Below, one piece after another: positions 25,107-33,691 of a DNA stretch of 42,585 nucleotides. The stretch is from Nitrospira sp. UBA5698 (GTDB taxonomy: Bacteria; Nitrospirota; Nitrospiria; Nitrospirales; Nitrospiraceae), in NCBI GenBank assembly GCA_002420115.1, contig DIHK01000071.1, positions 1-42,585 of the forward strand, written 5' to 3'. Position numbers and translations under genes: made by a program. The notes beneath the pieces were generated by a model, which was not told the DNA's origin, did no database searches, and saw nothing but the letters and a program-made list of their open reading frames with translations. Position 1 is the stretch's first letter. Every line of letters starts with the position of its first letter.

Positions 25107-26186
25107 TTATATTTGCGTGACCGCATCTTCCGCTCCTTCGAGCAGTCGCTGCACTTCTTCCACATAAATCTCCGTCGTCGCATAATGCTGATGCCGCATC
25201 ATCTTCTGTACTCGCGTGGGATTCGCATCGTTGAGCAACGCAAACGTCGGCGTCGAGTGGCGCAGACTATGCACCACAATCCCCGGCTTCTTGACGCCAG
25301 CCAACAGCAGCCCTTCGGTAATGATCCGATGAATGGCCCGCGTCGAGAGCCGCTTCCCGGCTGGCGTGACCACGTTTCCTCCTCGGTCGTAACACGCTGT
25401 CGTCGCAAACAACGGATCACACCCCTGCAACGGTTTGGGTCTGAGCGCTAGATACACCTGGATCTTGTCATGGACTTCCTTCAAGACCTGCACCGACTCA
25501 TCCGCTGACCCCCTCCCCTTTCCATGTACCCACAGTCTCCACTTTTCTCCTGGGACCAATTCCTGTAGATGTTCAATGCACGCCCGACTCACCTCGATCG
25601 TCCGCAGGCCGGTCTTGAGCATCAGATAGGCCATCGCGACGTTGCGTGCACGCTGCGCCGCTGACTTCCGTGGATCGGATTCCAACACCGCGAGCAACGC
25701 TTTGGCATCCTCCACCGGCAGATGCCGCCGCGTGTGCTGCCGACTGCAGGTCCAACCCTGGACGAAGTCACCCGGGTTCACCAACCCGGGATGGAGCGGC
25801 ACAAGCCAGTTCAGAAACTGGCGAACCGCCGTCAAATAGCCGTTCTTCGTGCGGAGGTTTGAGAAGCGATGATCAAGAAACACGCGATAGGCCTCCAGAC
25901 AGGCGCGATCGAGGCGATGGAGCTGTGGGTCCCTCCCCTGCTCCACCCAGTTAATGAAATAGCGGCCGCGTTTGACATAGGTCCGGGCCGTGCTGGACTC
26001 CGGCTTCTGCTGGGTGAGGTGCCGCGCGAATGCGTCGAGATAGACGCGCAAGCCGATCAACGTCGTCGACGAGAGCTGGAGGCAGACCGGCGGCAGTTCC
26101 CCGCCCATCCGCCGGAGCGCCGTCGTTGGTAAAGGGACCAGGGCCGTAGAGGCTCGCTGCTCAGGAATCAGCGGGACGAGGTCCAT
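25107..26186 (-). CDS. Tyrosine recombinase (XerC/D-like) of the replicon
   Basis: 359 aa from the ATG at 26186 (MDLVPL), preceded by GAGGGAG. A SAM-like core-binding domain (about 40-130) is followed by a catalytic domain with R195 (TGLRTIEVS), K223 (HGKGR), H306 and R309 (HSLRHS), H332 and Y341 (TTEIYVEE), i.e. a complete active site. It lacks the additional helix typical of integron integrases, so it is not IntI. Placed next to the partition and replication genes, it probably resolves replicon dimers. It converges with the O-methyltransferase gene. Confidence 0.85.
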   Translation of the reverse strand: MDLVPLIPEQRASTALVPLPTTALRRMGGELPPVCLQLSSTTLIGLRVYLDAFARHLTQQKPESSTARTYVKRGRYFINWVEQGRDPQLHRLDRACLEAYRVFLDHRFSNLRTKNGYLTAVRQFLNWLVPLHPGLVNPGDFVQGWTCSRQHTRRHLPVEDAKALLAVLESDPRKSAAQRARNVAMAYLMLKTGLRTIEVSRACIEHLQELVPGEKWRLWVHGKGRGSADESVQVLKEVHDKIQVYLALRPKPLQGCDPLFATTACYDRGGNVVTPAGKRLSTRAIHRIITEGLLLAGVKKPGIVVHSLRHSTPTFALLNDANPTRVQKMMRHQHYATTEIYVEEVQRLLEGAEDAVTQI

Positions 26187-26644
26187 GATCTCCCTCGGTT
26201 GGTTGTCTCTTCCAACTCCATCCATCTCTCCATGTAAATGGTGTGCTCGATGAGATGAGGGGGCCTCACGCCCCGACCGGCATGCTTCACTCTAATCTAA
26301 AAGGATAGAGGTGGACCGTGCAGCGAGCGGTGCCTCCGCTGTGCTCCCCGGCCCACTTCTCCCCTCTCGCTCTCTATATAATAAATGGAGGCCGTGGCGT
26401 TCCTGCTGACGCGTTCGGGCCACCACCAGGAGACGGTTCCTTCCCGACCCCTTTTTCGGAGTCCCTCCCCGGTCCACCGCCACCCTACCTCTTCCCCGTT
26501 CTCACGTCAAGGCATCTGAGAAGGGTACCATCCCGGATGCCAAGCCGAATTGAGGCACGTTGGATCGATTTGTATATAAGTATTTGACATGATACGTATA
26601 GGTATGGTACGTGACCTATGTGTACATCGACTTTTGAGGCCTCA
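26187..26644. other. Intergenic region between recombinase and winged-helix gene
   Basis: 458 bases with no supported ORF. The part near the recombinase is C-rich; the last 60 bases before 26645 are AT-rich and hold TTGACA (26584-26589) and an inverted repeat. A Xer recombination site could lie here, but I could not identify a dif-like 28-mer by eye. Confidence 0.5.
26584..26619 (+). promoter_or_regulatory. Candidate promoter/operator of the winged-helix gene
   Basis: TTGACA at 26584 is followed by an inverted repeat ATAGGT (26598-26603) and ACCTAT (26614-26619) around ATGGTACGTG. The repeat covers where RNA polymerase would bind, so it looks like an autoregulatory operator. No -10 box with a canonical 17-base spacer is clear. 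Confidence 0.35.
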
Positions 26645-27328
26645 ATGGACACCGTGAAATCTTCTGAAGTCTTTGATGAAGAAGCACTTGCCCGAGAGTT
26701 TGAAGAACAGGAAGCTGCTCCCCAAGCTGCCTCAGAGGCTCGACCGGCACCGCCTGATTTCAACCCGGCTCGGTTTTCAGAACTCCTCTGCCAGACACTC
26801 GACCATCCTAATTTTCGGGCCCTCCCCTCCCATCTACAAATCCTCTATGTACAGTTTCTTCGACACAGCCACGGATGTGGCACGAGGCATGTTAAGGCGT
26901 CGATCGCCGATATGGCGCAATGGGTCGGGACACGCGGAAAAAACGCACTCCGCGCCAGACAGCAGCTGGTTACGGCTGGCCTACTCAAAATTGCCGTTCG
27001 GCCACGCCAATTTGTCAAAGGTCAATTTGAAGTGCGACTCTTTTCGCCTCAGGCTCGCCCACATATCTCTCCAGACACTATGATTCATCGTTTTCACCAA
27101 TTCACGGCGAACGATCTTGAGACACTCGATTCACAAATTCGCACAGCCGATCCTGAAGTCCGTGAGGCGCTGCTCGACGACACCCGTCAGCTCCTGGTCG
27201 ATATGAAGCGAGGAGGCTTCGAGCTTCCGCCTGAAACTGAAACGAAGATCTACAAGTATTTAGCTTTCGTGCGTCTGACTGGACGGTGGAGAATTACCTC
27301 TCGCTTCAAGGAGTGGGACGTTATTTAG
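26645..27328 (+). CDS. Winged-helix protein of the replication/partition region
   Basis: 227 aa from the ATG at 26645 (MDTVKSSEVFDEE), with GAGG upstream; an ATG at 26618 lies inside the operator-like repeat. The N-terminus is acidic and disordered. The central part (about 70-130) reads as a winged helix: ASIADMAQWVGTRGKNALRA (HTH) then LVTAGLLKIAV (wing). The C-terminal part is helical. Its position between Xer and parA suggests a plasmid replication or copy-control DNA-binding protein. Family not recognised. Confidence 0.65.
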   Translation: MDTVKSSEVFDEEALAREFEEQEAAPQAASEARPAPPDFNPARFSELLCQTLDHPNFRALPSHLQILYVQFLRHSHGCGTRHVKASIADMAQWVGTRGKNALRARQQLVTAGLLKIAVRPRQFVKGQFEVRLFSPQARPHISPDTMIHRFHQFTANDLETLDSQIRTADPEVREALLDDTRQLLVDMKRGGFELPPETETKIYKYLAFVRLTGRWRITSRFKEWDVI

Positions 27329-27582
27329 GCCACTTCATTCCTCTCCCATCTCAATAAACAGAAACCTTTTACATTGTATTTCTAAACAATTCTAAACTTA
27401 TTCTGTTCTATATAACAGTCAAAGTTTCAGACATATCTGTCAGGGTTCTCGATTGATGAGTGATGCCTAGCTGGCCTTCAGAGCATATGCAGCAACTTCA
27501 TTTTTCTAACTTGGACCTCTTATCATTTGAGCCCTCCCTTGATCCCTCGATGGGGATACAGTCGAGAGCGCACAGTGCGATA

Positions 27583-27600
27583 AGTTGCGTCAACGCAACT
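27583..27600. repeat. parS-like dyad, copy 1
   Basis: AGTTGCGTCAACGCAACT: arms GTTGCGT and ACGCAAC around a 2-base centre. An exact reverse-complement core occurs at 27761-27776. The length and symmetry are those of ParB-type parS sites, and parAB starts 450 bases downstream. Confidence 0.55.
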
Positions 27601-27759
27601 GTTAAATGTTAGATCATATTTAAAAATAAGCTAGTTGATCTTATGTATCTATATACAGATTTTACAACACATTATCAGGACCTTACGGTCATATAGTTTG
27701 TATCTTCAGAATATTTACCAATGCATACATTTTGTTTTTTATATCGTGTAATGTTTATT

Positions 27760-27777
27760 AGTTGCGTTGACGCAACC
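27760..27777. repeat. parS-like dyad, copy 2 (inverted)
   Basis: The 16-bp core GTTGCGTTGACGCAAC is the reverse complement of the core of copy 1. Centre-to-centre distance is 177 bases across an AT-rich core. The asymmetric centre (CA versus TG) shows that the two copies are placed in opposite orientation. Confidence 0.55.
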
Positions 27778-28054
27778 ACTATTCGTTTCGAGATGGAGAG
27801 CATATCCTGACTGTGTCTTGAGATATGTCATATGGTCTGATCCGAGTTTTGGATAACTCATGCCTCATAATCATCATAAGTAGGGCACCTCATCTGGCTA
27901 GATCTATCTACTCCCAAGTCTAATTGGCCCTATAACAAGGGGGTAATTCACTGTGTCCTACCATTTGGCCACGTATTTTCCCTTGACTTTGTTGTTCGAG
28001 TTCTATACTTCAATGAACACTTAGTCTGCTTTCATCATAACTAGGAGGTCAGCA

Positions 28055-28927
28055 ATGGGGGTGATAGTCGCCATAGCCACCCATAAAGGAGGTGTTGGAA
28101 AGACCACATCAGCGTCGAATCTCGCTGCTGGCCTTGCTCGCAGCAGTAAAGGGAAGAAATACCTTGTGGTCGATGCTGATCCGCAGGCAAACCTCACAGC
28201 CACCCTGTTCCCTCACGAACGTCGGGATTATAAAGGGCAGACGACGCTTGCCCACGTCCTTGGAGGCACTGCGGTACTTGATGAAGCCATCGTTGAAACC
28301 TCCACCAAAAATCTAGATCTCATTCCATCCCATATCGATCTCTTTGAACAAGAGAGTTATATCCAAGGAACTCCCCGTGCACTGCTTGGTTTGGATGCCG
28401 CGTTTCGGCAGTCTGCCTTACTTAATAACTATGACATGGTCATCATTGATTGCCCTCCGAATCTCGGCACCTTTATGTCCAACGCCTTGTATGCGGCCAA
28501 TTACGTCATTGTGCCCGTTGCAGCCGGTGACAAATACGCCCTGGACGGGCTGCGCTCCTTACAGAACAAAGTTCAACAGGTCAACGTCGTGAAGACGGAG
28601 CGCAAGACCGAATTATTGGGGTACCTTCTGACCCGATGTGACATGCGTACAAACGTGGCGAAGACCATCGTCAAGACCATGCGGGATACGTTCGGAGATC
28701 AGGTCTTTTCGACCATCATCCGCGAGAACACAGAGTTTGGTAAAGCCATCATGGTGAACAAAACGATCTTCCAGCAGGAATTGCGCGCTTCGGGCGCTGA
28801 GGATTATGCCGGGCTCGCCGCTGAAGTCGTATCACGTGTGGCGAAGGCCAGCAAGAAAAGAGACCTCTTGGAGGCTCAACTAGCGACGGAATCAGAATCA
28901 CCCTCCGCTGAGGTCGTGGTGAGCTGA
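28055..28927 (+). CDS. parA: ParA partition ATPase
   Basis: 290 aa, short (type Ib-like) ParA without an N-terminal HTH. The deviant Walker A HKGGVGKTTSASNLAAGLA starts at residue 9, VDADPQANLT follows near 44, and Walker B VIIDCPPNLG is near 132. It forms ATP-dependent patterns on the nucleoid to segregate the replicon with ParB. The start follows AGGAGGT. The stop overlaps the parB start (TGATG). The C-terminal 30 residues are low-complexity. Confidence 0.93.
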   Translation: MGVIVAIATHKGGVGKTTSASNLAAGLARSSKGKKYLVVDADPQANLTATLFPHERRDYKGQTTLAHVLGGTAVLDEAIVETSTKNLDLIPSHIDLFEQESYIQGTPRALLGLDAAFRQSALLNNYDMVIIDCPPNLGTFMSNALYAANYVIVPVAAGDKYALDGLRSLQNKVQQVNVVKTERKTELLGYLLTRCDMRTNVAKTIVKTMRDTFGDQVFSTIIRENTEFGKAIMVNKTIFQQELRASGAEDYAGLAAEVVSRVAKASKKRDLLEAQLATESESPSAEVVVS

Positions 28928-30015
28928 TGAGCGGAAAGCAGCGAGTATCCAAAGAACGCCAAGAGCTTGAGGAGCAAAGCCGCAGAGCTTTAATGGGATT
29001 GGGTATTACCAGTGAGACCGCAATCCACGGAGTCCTTGCTGAAACGCTCGGAGTCACGGCCCATTCACCACAGCCAAAACCCTCCGTCACATCCTCGCCA
29101 TCGACCGATAAGACTCCTCCGCCATCAGAGACTCAACCTGCCGCATCTGAGATCCCACCAAGCCCCCCACGTGCTCCAGTCGCTACTTCAGCAACAACTG
29201 ACCCCTCGAGTTCCCTCGAAACCCCTCTCTCTCTCGAATCGGAAGGGGAGCGTGTCCACAATCTCCGACTCGAGCTTCTCGATCCGAGCCCGGACCAACC
29301 AAGACTCCAGGCTGAACCTGATCCTGAACTCTTGGAGAACATCCGTTTATTCGGCGTGCGTACCCCCATTCATGTTCGTCCTGTGGCCAACGGCCGCTAT
29401 CACATTGTGGCGGGTGAACGGAGATGGCGAGCATGTCAGATTCTCGGAAAGGCAACAATCCCAGCGTTAATCCGGCATGACAATCTGGACGTTGCAGCAG
29501 CTGAAGCCCTCATCGACAATCTCCTGCGAAAAGAATTGACCGGTTATGAGGAAGCGAAAGGCTATAAGCGGCTGATTGAACAACACCGCTATTTGAAATC
29601 GGAGCTCGCCCAACGCCTGGGGTGTGACAAAACGCGGATCACTCGTGCGCTCCAAGTTCTCGACTTACCCGAACACATCATTGAGCTCACGCTTGGAGCA
29701 GGATCACCTCTAACATTGACACACGTTCAGGAACTTCTTCCATTACGGTCCAATCTCGTCAGACTACAGAAAGTAGCGCGCCAAGCAATCGAGGGTGGGT
29801 GGACCGCTCGGCGCATTCGGGAGGAGGTGACACGGGTTCCACGTACCAACCAGGGCGCTCAATCAGTTCGATTTGATGCCAGGGGAACCGATGGTCCATT
29901 TCGCCTTGTTATCCGTTTTCACCCGAACCGTGCTCATGACATCAGGCTTATTGAAGAGGGGTTACGGAAGGCACAAGAACACTTGGATAATTTCCAGCGA
30001 ACTGACTCCTCCTAA
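28927..30015 (+). CDS. parB: ParB centromere-binding protein
   Basis: 362 aa. A Pro/Ser/Thr-rich linker (about residues 40-100) precedes the ParB/Spo0J domain: IRLFGVRTPIHVRP, then the CTP-binding box AGERRWRACQ near 163-172. A helix-turn-helix with ELAQRLGCDKTRITRALQVL follows near 229-248. The C-terminal dimerisation part is short. It is translationally coupled to parA. The likely binding sites are the dyads at 27583 and 27760. Confidence 0.92.
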   Translation: MSGKQRVSKERQELEEQSRRALMGLGITSETAIHGVLAETLGVTAHSPQPKPSVTSSPSTDKTPPPSETQPAASEIPPSPPRAPVATSATTDPSSSLETPLSLESEGERVHNLRLELLDPSPDQPRLQAEPDPELLENIRLFGVRTPIHVRPVANGRYHIVAGERRWRACQILGKATIPALIRHDNLDVAAAEALIDNLLRKELTGYEEAKGYKRLIEQHRYLKSELAQRLGCDKTRITRALQVLDLPEHIIELTLGAGSPLTLTHVQELLPLRSNLVRLQKVARQAIEGGWTARRIREEVTRVPRTNQGAQSVRFDARGTDGPFRLVIRFHPNRAHDIRLIEEGLRKAQEHLDNFQRTDSS

Positions 30016-30505
30016 TTAAATTCTCCTTACCTTTCACCATTAAACATTCACAATGTCTGGTGACAATGTCTCATCGTGAACTTCTTGTTCCAACCCTCTC
30101 ATGGGTGAAGGTTTTCTTCCCACTTTCGTGCTTATCCTCATTCGACAAATATCTTGTCTTATCCGAAAACCTTTTATCTGCTGCGCTTACACGCAAAGAT
30201 ATGAACTCTGCCATCATGCCTCTGACAGCCGTTCACAGCTATTTATCCCCAGGTGAGAGGATTCACACAAGAAGCAGACCACAAATCGGGAGGCTTGGCA
30301 CAACCACGAGAGGGTTCGCACAAGAAATAAGTGAGAGGCTTCGCACAAACACTAGAGAGGGTTGGAACAAAGTGAGAGGGTTGCCACAAATACCAGACAT
30401 GCAATTCATTATATCTTTCAGCATCTTCTCTCTGACTTGTTTCTCCATATTCTTTTCCCACGTAAACCCTTACGTTGAAGAGAAGAATACGTTACGGCCA
30501 CGCTG
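30016..30505. other. Candidate replication origin (oriV) with iterons
   Basis: 490 bases between parB and the initiator gene without a supported ORF. The first half is AT-rich with TTATCC-containing motifs reminiscent of weak DnaA boxes (e.g. near 30131, 30158 and 30243). The second half holds six iterons. The layout AT-rich/DnaA-like/iterons/rep is that of iteron-controlled plasmids. Confidence 0.65.
30255..30389 (+). repeat. Six iterons upstream of the initiator gene
   Basis: Direct repeats of consensus GAGAGGSTTSGCACAA begin at 30255, 30288, 30308, 30333, 30355 and 30374. Copies differ at one to four positions. Spacings are 33, 20, 25, 22 and 19 bases. Such repeats bind the initiator and set copy number. 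The last copy ends 116 bases before the rep start. Confidence 0.8.
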
Positions 30506-31783
30506 ATGAGTACCACTCTTCAAAAGAAAGAAAAAACAGCTCCTGTGTTAGACGGCTTAGTCCATTCTGAGGTCTCAATCTCAGAAATTCCTATGTGGCA
30601 GCTCCCAGGTAAGGGCAAGGTCAGTCCAGACACTCTGTCGAAGGTCGTGACCAGAGTGATGGAAAGAGACGGGATCCCACGTAAGGTTGAGATTGAAATT
30701 ATGCCCAGTGCGAAATGGGGATACCCAACAGTTTTGGACTTGGAATATTTTCGGGGATTCGAACGTGCCCTGACTATGATGTGGGAGCGGGAAGGCATGG
30801 TCCCTGATGTCTTAAGAATTAGCGGCCGCGAATTGATCCGATTGACTGGTCGAACGCCGAATGGTGATCGACAGCAGGAAGTGCGTGAATTTTTAGATCG
30901 ACTAAGTGGCTTGGTGTTGCAAGAGCATCGGAAGAATGCGAAAGGGCGACGCGCGGAAACAGGGGTCCATATCTTTGAGCGCATTGATCGGGAGGAGATG
31001 TCAGCTGGTGATCGGAACGAAGGACAATGGACCCATCAGATTCGCCTAGCGGATTGGTATTGGGCCAACTTGAATAATTTTCATTGTCATATCCAGGATC
31101 AACGGATCTTTTGGGCGCTGCAGCGAGATCTGACGAAGCTTCTTTATCAACATCTCCATGCCTTATTTAGGGTAGGGCGTGGAGCTGCGAGTGAGTCTTA
31201 TTCAGAATTATCCATGAACCTGAGTTTAAAGCGGTTGCGAGCCATCTCTGAAATTCGGCGCCAATTGAAGCCTGCGCATGATGAGTTGCTCAAACTTGGA
31301 TTTATTGGGAAATGGTCATTGGAACTGATGCCGTCACAGACAAAGGAATATCTTATTGTCTGGGAAGCGGGCCCAACATGGCATGAAGTGTATCAACATG
31401 AGCGGGAGAAATTGCAGGAAATTGAACGTGGACCTGTGCGCGAGGTCATTGTCCAGCAGGATGATGCCACGAAGTTCGGTCTCGATATCTCTGAAGAAAC
31501 AGAAGACAGAGCGTACGCATTAAAGGAAATCTACGATTTCGTCGGATATCGCGATCAGGCCTATGAGCCATTCTGGAAAAAAGTAATCGACAGTTTTAGT
31601 CGGTCGATTCGACACCGTGTGATGGCGGAAGTTCGAGAGCTGGCCTTGAGTCGACGCATTCGAACAACGAGAGCCCGTGCGTTGGTTGCGGCATTTCAAC
31701 GAGAAGGGAAAAAGCACAAACTTGACGGCTGGGTAGGACAACCGAAGAAGGTCCTGCAGGACTATTCGAGACGCGCACCATAA
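30506..31783 (+). CDS. Plasmid replication initiator protein
   Basis: 425 aa. It looks like a replication-initiator-A type winged-helix protein: LRISGRELIRLTGRTPNGDR near residue 108 resembles a recognition helix. Also seen are a long middle part with FHCHIQDQRIFWALQRDLTK, and SYSELSMNLSLKRLRAISEIRRQL as a second winged-helix-like unit. The basic C-terminus (about 355-420) may contact DNA. It should bind the iterons immediately upstream and open the origin. Start ATG at 30506, without a strong ribosome site, as often seen in rate-limited Rep proteins. Assignment rests mainly on iterons and context. Confidence 0.75.
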   Translation: MSTTLQKKEKTAPVLDGLVHSEVSISEIPMWQLPGKGKVSPDTLSKVVTRVMERDGIPRKVEIEIMPSAKWGYPTVLDLEYFRGFERALTMMWEREGMVPDVLRISGRELIRLTGRTPNGDRQQEVREFLDRLSGLVLQEHRKNAKGRRAETGVHIFERIDREEMSAGDRNEGQWTHQIRLADWYWANLNNFHCHIQDQRIFWALQRDLTKLLYQHLHALFRVGRGAASESYSELSMNLSLKRLRAISEIRRQLKPAHDELLKLGFIGKWSLELMPSQTKEYLIVWEAGPTWHEVYQHEREKLQEIERGPVREVIVQQDDATKFGLDISEETEDRAYALKEIYDFVGYRDQAYEPFWKKVIDSFSRSIRHRVMAEVRELALSRRIRTTRARALVAAFQREGKKHKLDGWVGQPKKVLQDYSRRAP

Positions 31784-31944
31784 TCAAGAGGCCGGTTCTC
31801 ACATGAATCCAGACGTTCATTGATCCAAGGCGTCAATTTTGGTTCAAGTCCGATCCGTATTCAGCTTGCGACCCAAGCCGGTCGATCTCCGAATTGAGAA
31901 GCGGCCATTCAACGTCTGCGTTCTTATGGTAGGAGGTCGAGGTT

Positions 31945-32046
31945 ATGACCAGAGTAGTGCTCTGCTGCTGCATGTGGCTCTCTGTTGTAGGCTTGTCTTC
32001 GCTTTGCGTGCATGCTCCTGCCCCTGACAATCAATCAGACCTGTAA
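31945..32046 (+). CDS. Possible 33-aa secreted or lipoprotein-like peptide
   Basis: Start preceded by TAGGAGGTCGAGGTT. The peptide MTRVVLCCCMWLSVVGLSSL followed by CVHAP has a short hydrophobic core and a Cys at a lipobox-like position. It may be a mini-lipoprotein or the signal-peptide remnant of a lost gene. The surrounding 31784-32186 contains no other supported gene. Confidence 0.3.
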   Translation: MTRVVLCCCMWLSVVGLSSLCVHAPAPDNQSDL

Positions 32047-32186
32047 ACCGAGAGGACTTCGACCATGTTACGGCCTAGGCTGAATTGGGGATGCACAAAA
32101 AACCACCGACTCATTCACGAGCCGACCTCGCGACTGACTCCGCCTTGGAAGCGGCCAAACCATGGTTCAGAAACATCTGTTGTGAA

Positions 32187-32636
32187 TCATGGTGTCGCAT
32201 CTGATGCCTGATGTTTTTCGGGTCGGATAAGATTTGGCTTTCCCTCTTCACCGACGAAGACCACCAATAATCTCAACGGGACCTCGCCTAAATTCTTTGC
32301 GCTATGTACGGTGTTCACTACCTCCAGAAACCCACTCCCAGCCTTAAATGTCTGTCGAGCGCCATCCTCAAATTCCACCGTCATGGTTCCCTCAAGGACG
32401 TGGACGTAGGTGGGCACGGCATGCATGTGGCGACCGTTCTCCTTCCCCGGTTGGATTTCGACCAGGACCGAGGCCATTTCTGCCTTATCGGTTTTGGGAT
32501 ATTCGATCTTCTGGCCACTGATCGTCGTTGAACCTTTCATCACCGCTGTCACGGTGAAATCTTGTGGCTCTGCACGCACTGAGACGGTCGTCTGTACCAA
32601 GATCAGAATCAAGAGGACTGAGAACAGTATTCTCAT
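32187..32636 (-). CDS. Secreted cupin-domain protein
   Basis: 149 aa from the ATG at 32636, 7 bases after GGAGG. A signal peptide (MRILFSVLLILILVQTTVSV, cleavage near RAEP) is followed by a single cupin: motif 1 PGKENGRHMHAVPTYVHVLEG gives His ligands, motif 2 is GSGFLEVVNTVHSAKN. A metal-binding periplasmic protein of unknown substrate, similar in form to cupin_2 proteins implicated in stress responses. It stands alone between the replicon core and the defence region. Confidence 0.8.
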   Translation of the reverse strand: MRILFSVLLILILVQTTVSVRAEPQDFTVTAVMKGSTTISGQKIEYPKTDKAEMASVLVEIQPGKENGRHMHAVPTYVHVLEGTMTVEFEDGARQTFKAGSGFLEVVNTVHSAKNLGEVPLRLLVVFVGEEGKPNLIRPEKHQASDATP

Positions 32637-33008
32637 CATCATACCTCCATGAGCATCTGTTGTTGAACCGGAGAACGCGCATGCCCCGTGCCCTTGAAAG
32701 CGGCAGGAAGACATCACGCACTATCACCTTCCCATTAAGCCGGGCATCCCCTTCAACAACGGGAATGGTACCACAGTGACAGTTCGTCATTTTTATCACG
32801 AGCAGCCGGACCGGAGCGGGCTCTCTCTGTCCTCTTGGCCGTCAAGGTGTGCCGAGGCGGCTGGCCAGGGGTTTTGGGCACGGATCGCCACCGAGAACAA
32901 GAGGCCACACCATCACTCACGGATGTGGAATGGAGTACGCCAGCACTCCTCTTCGCAGCGCGTGTTTGAAGGGCCTGCGAACGTCTCAAGGTGGCCGATG
33001 GCAGTCCT

Positions 33009-33045
33009 CGACCCTGAGCCGACGTACACGACCGACGGCCATCAG
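33009..33045 (+). repeat. Short dispersed repeat E, copy 1
   Basis: 37 bases, 32 identical to 37413-37449 (both begin CGACCCT and contain CACGACCGAC). The second copy ends 8 bases before attC-like site C. Possibly a fragment of a decayed cassette. Confidence 0.4.
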
Positions 33046-33130
33046 GTGGTCCAATCGAATGACGGCATCATCGGAATCCCACGGGGTGTAAAAGAAAGAA
33101 CGTTCATAGCAACACTTGCGCCTTACAGTA

Positions 33131-33169
33131 GTGCAGAAACCGGGATTTGAGTTGGGGCCGTTTCTGCAC
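33131..33169. repeat. Perfect 10-bp stem hairpin
   Basis: GTGCAGAAAC and GTTTCTGCAC flank a 19-base loop. No U-run follows on either strand, so it is not a typical terminator. It may be a protein-binding or mobile-element end. Confidence 0.45.
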
Positions 33170-33691
33170 CTTCAATACTGGTGCTGGTTACGCAGGTTGT
33201 GTTTCAGAAGGTCCACAGCTTGAGCACACAGAGCGAGTGAGATTAAGTGAGGCGGAGTGAGTGGAAAATCGCTCTGCAATACTACCGTTTTACGACCGAA
33301 GTGTGCCTTTAGATGGCAGGAGATTCTGAAACATATCTCTTCGGAATAACTTGCTCATCAATCACCAGGGCCTAGAACAAAGAGGTTAAGTCAGCATACC
33401 TAGCGGAGGCGGAACGACTGCGTGATTCGCTACATATCCAAGCAGGCAGAGCGGTAAAAGGTTTTGAAAAAGTGTAGGAGTTGCAATACACTTGCCCTTT
33501 GAGTGGAACGATATGTCTGCTGTGCATACTGCACAGATAGGCCCCGGCACAGAGTTACTCAGTAGTCAGTAACTAAGACAACAACAACGCGAATGAAGCC
33601 CGCATAGAATAAGGGGAATAAAGTCGTTGTGTTCCGCAAATTACCGACTTGTGAGTAAACGCCGCGTATAAAGTATCGTATCGAAGAAATC

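Larger units (their letters stand above)
27329..28054. other. AT-rich non-coding centromere/origin-like segment
   Basis: About 725 bases without a supported ORF and far more AT-rich than the flanks, especially 27600-27760 (long A/T runs). Two inverted copies of a 16-bp dyad bracket that AT-rich core. It lies directly upstream of parA, where plasmid centromeres normally sit. Confidence 0.6.
32637..33691. other. About 1 kb without a supported gene
   Basis: Several open frames exist on both strands but none has a ribosome site, protein-like composition and length together. It contains a short dispersed repeat (33009-33045), a 10-bp hairpin (33131-33169), and a GTTAAGT (33382) that fits an attC core but lacks a convincing partner. 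It precedes the three-gene channel/nucleotidyltransferase unit and probably holds its promoter. Confidence 0.5.

Noticed and set aside
25107..26186. Tyrosine recombinase as an integron integrase that would mobilise the cassettes
   Set aside because: The active site is Xer-like and the integron-specific extra helix is not seen; it sits in the replicon core, far from both arrays.
32776..33150. Plus-strand ORF of 124 aa in the long intergenic region
   Set aside because: No ribosome site, unusual composition, overlaps repeat E and gives no recognisable domain.
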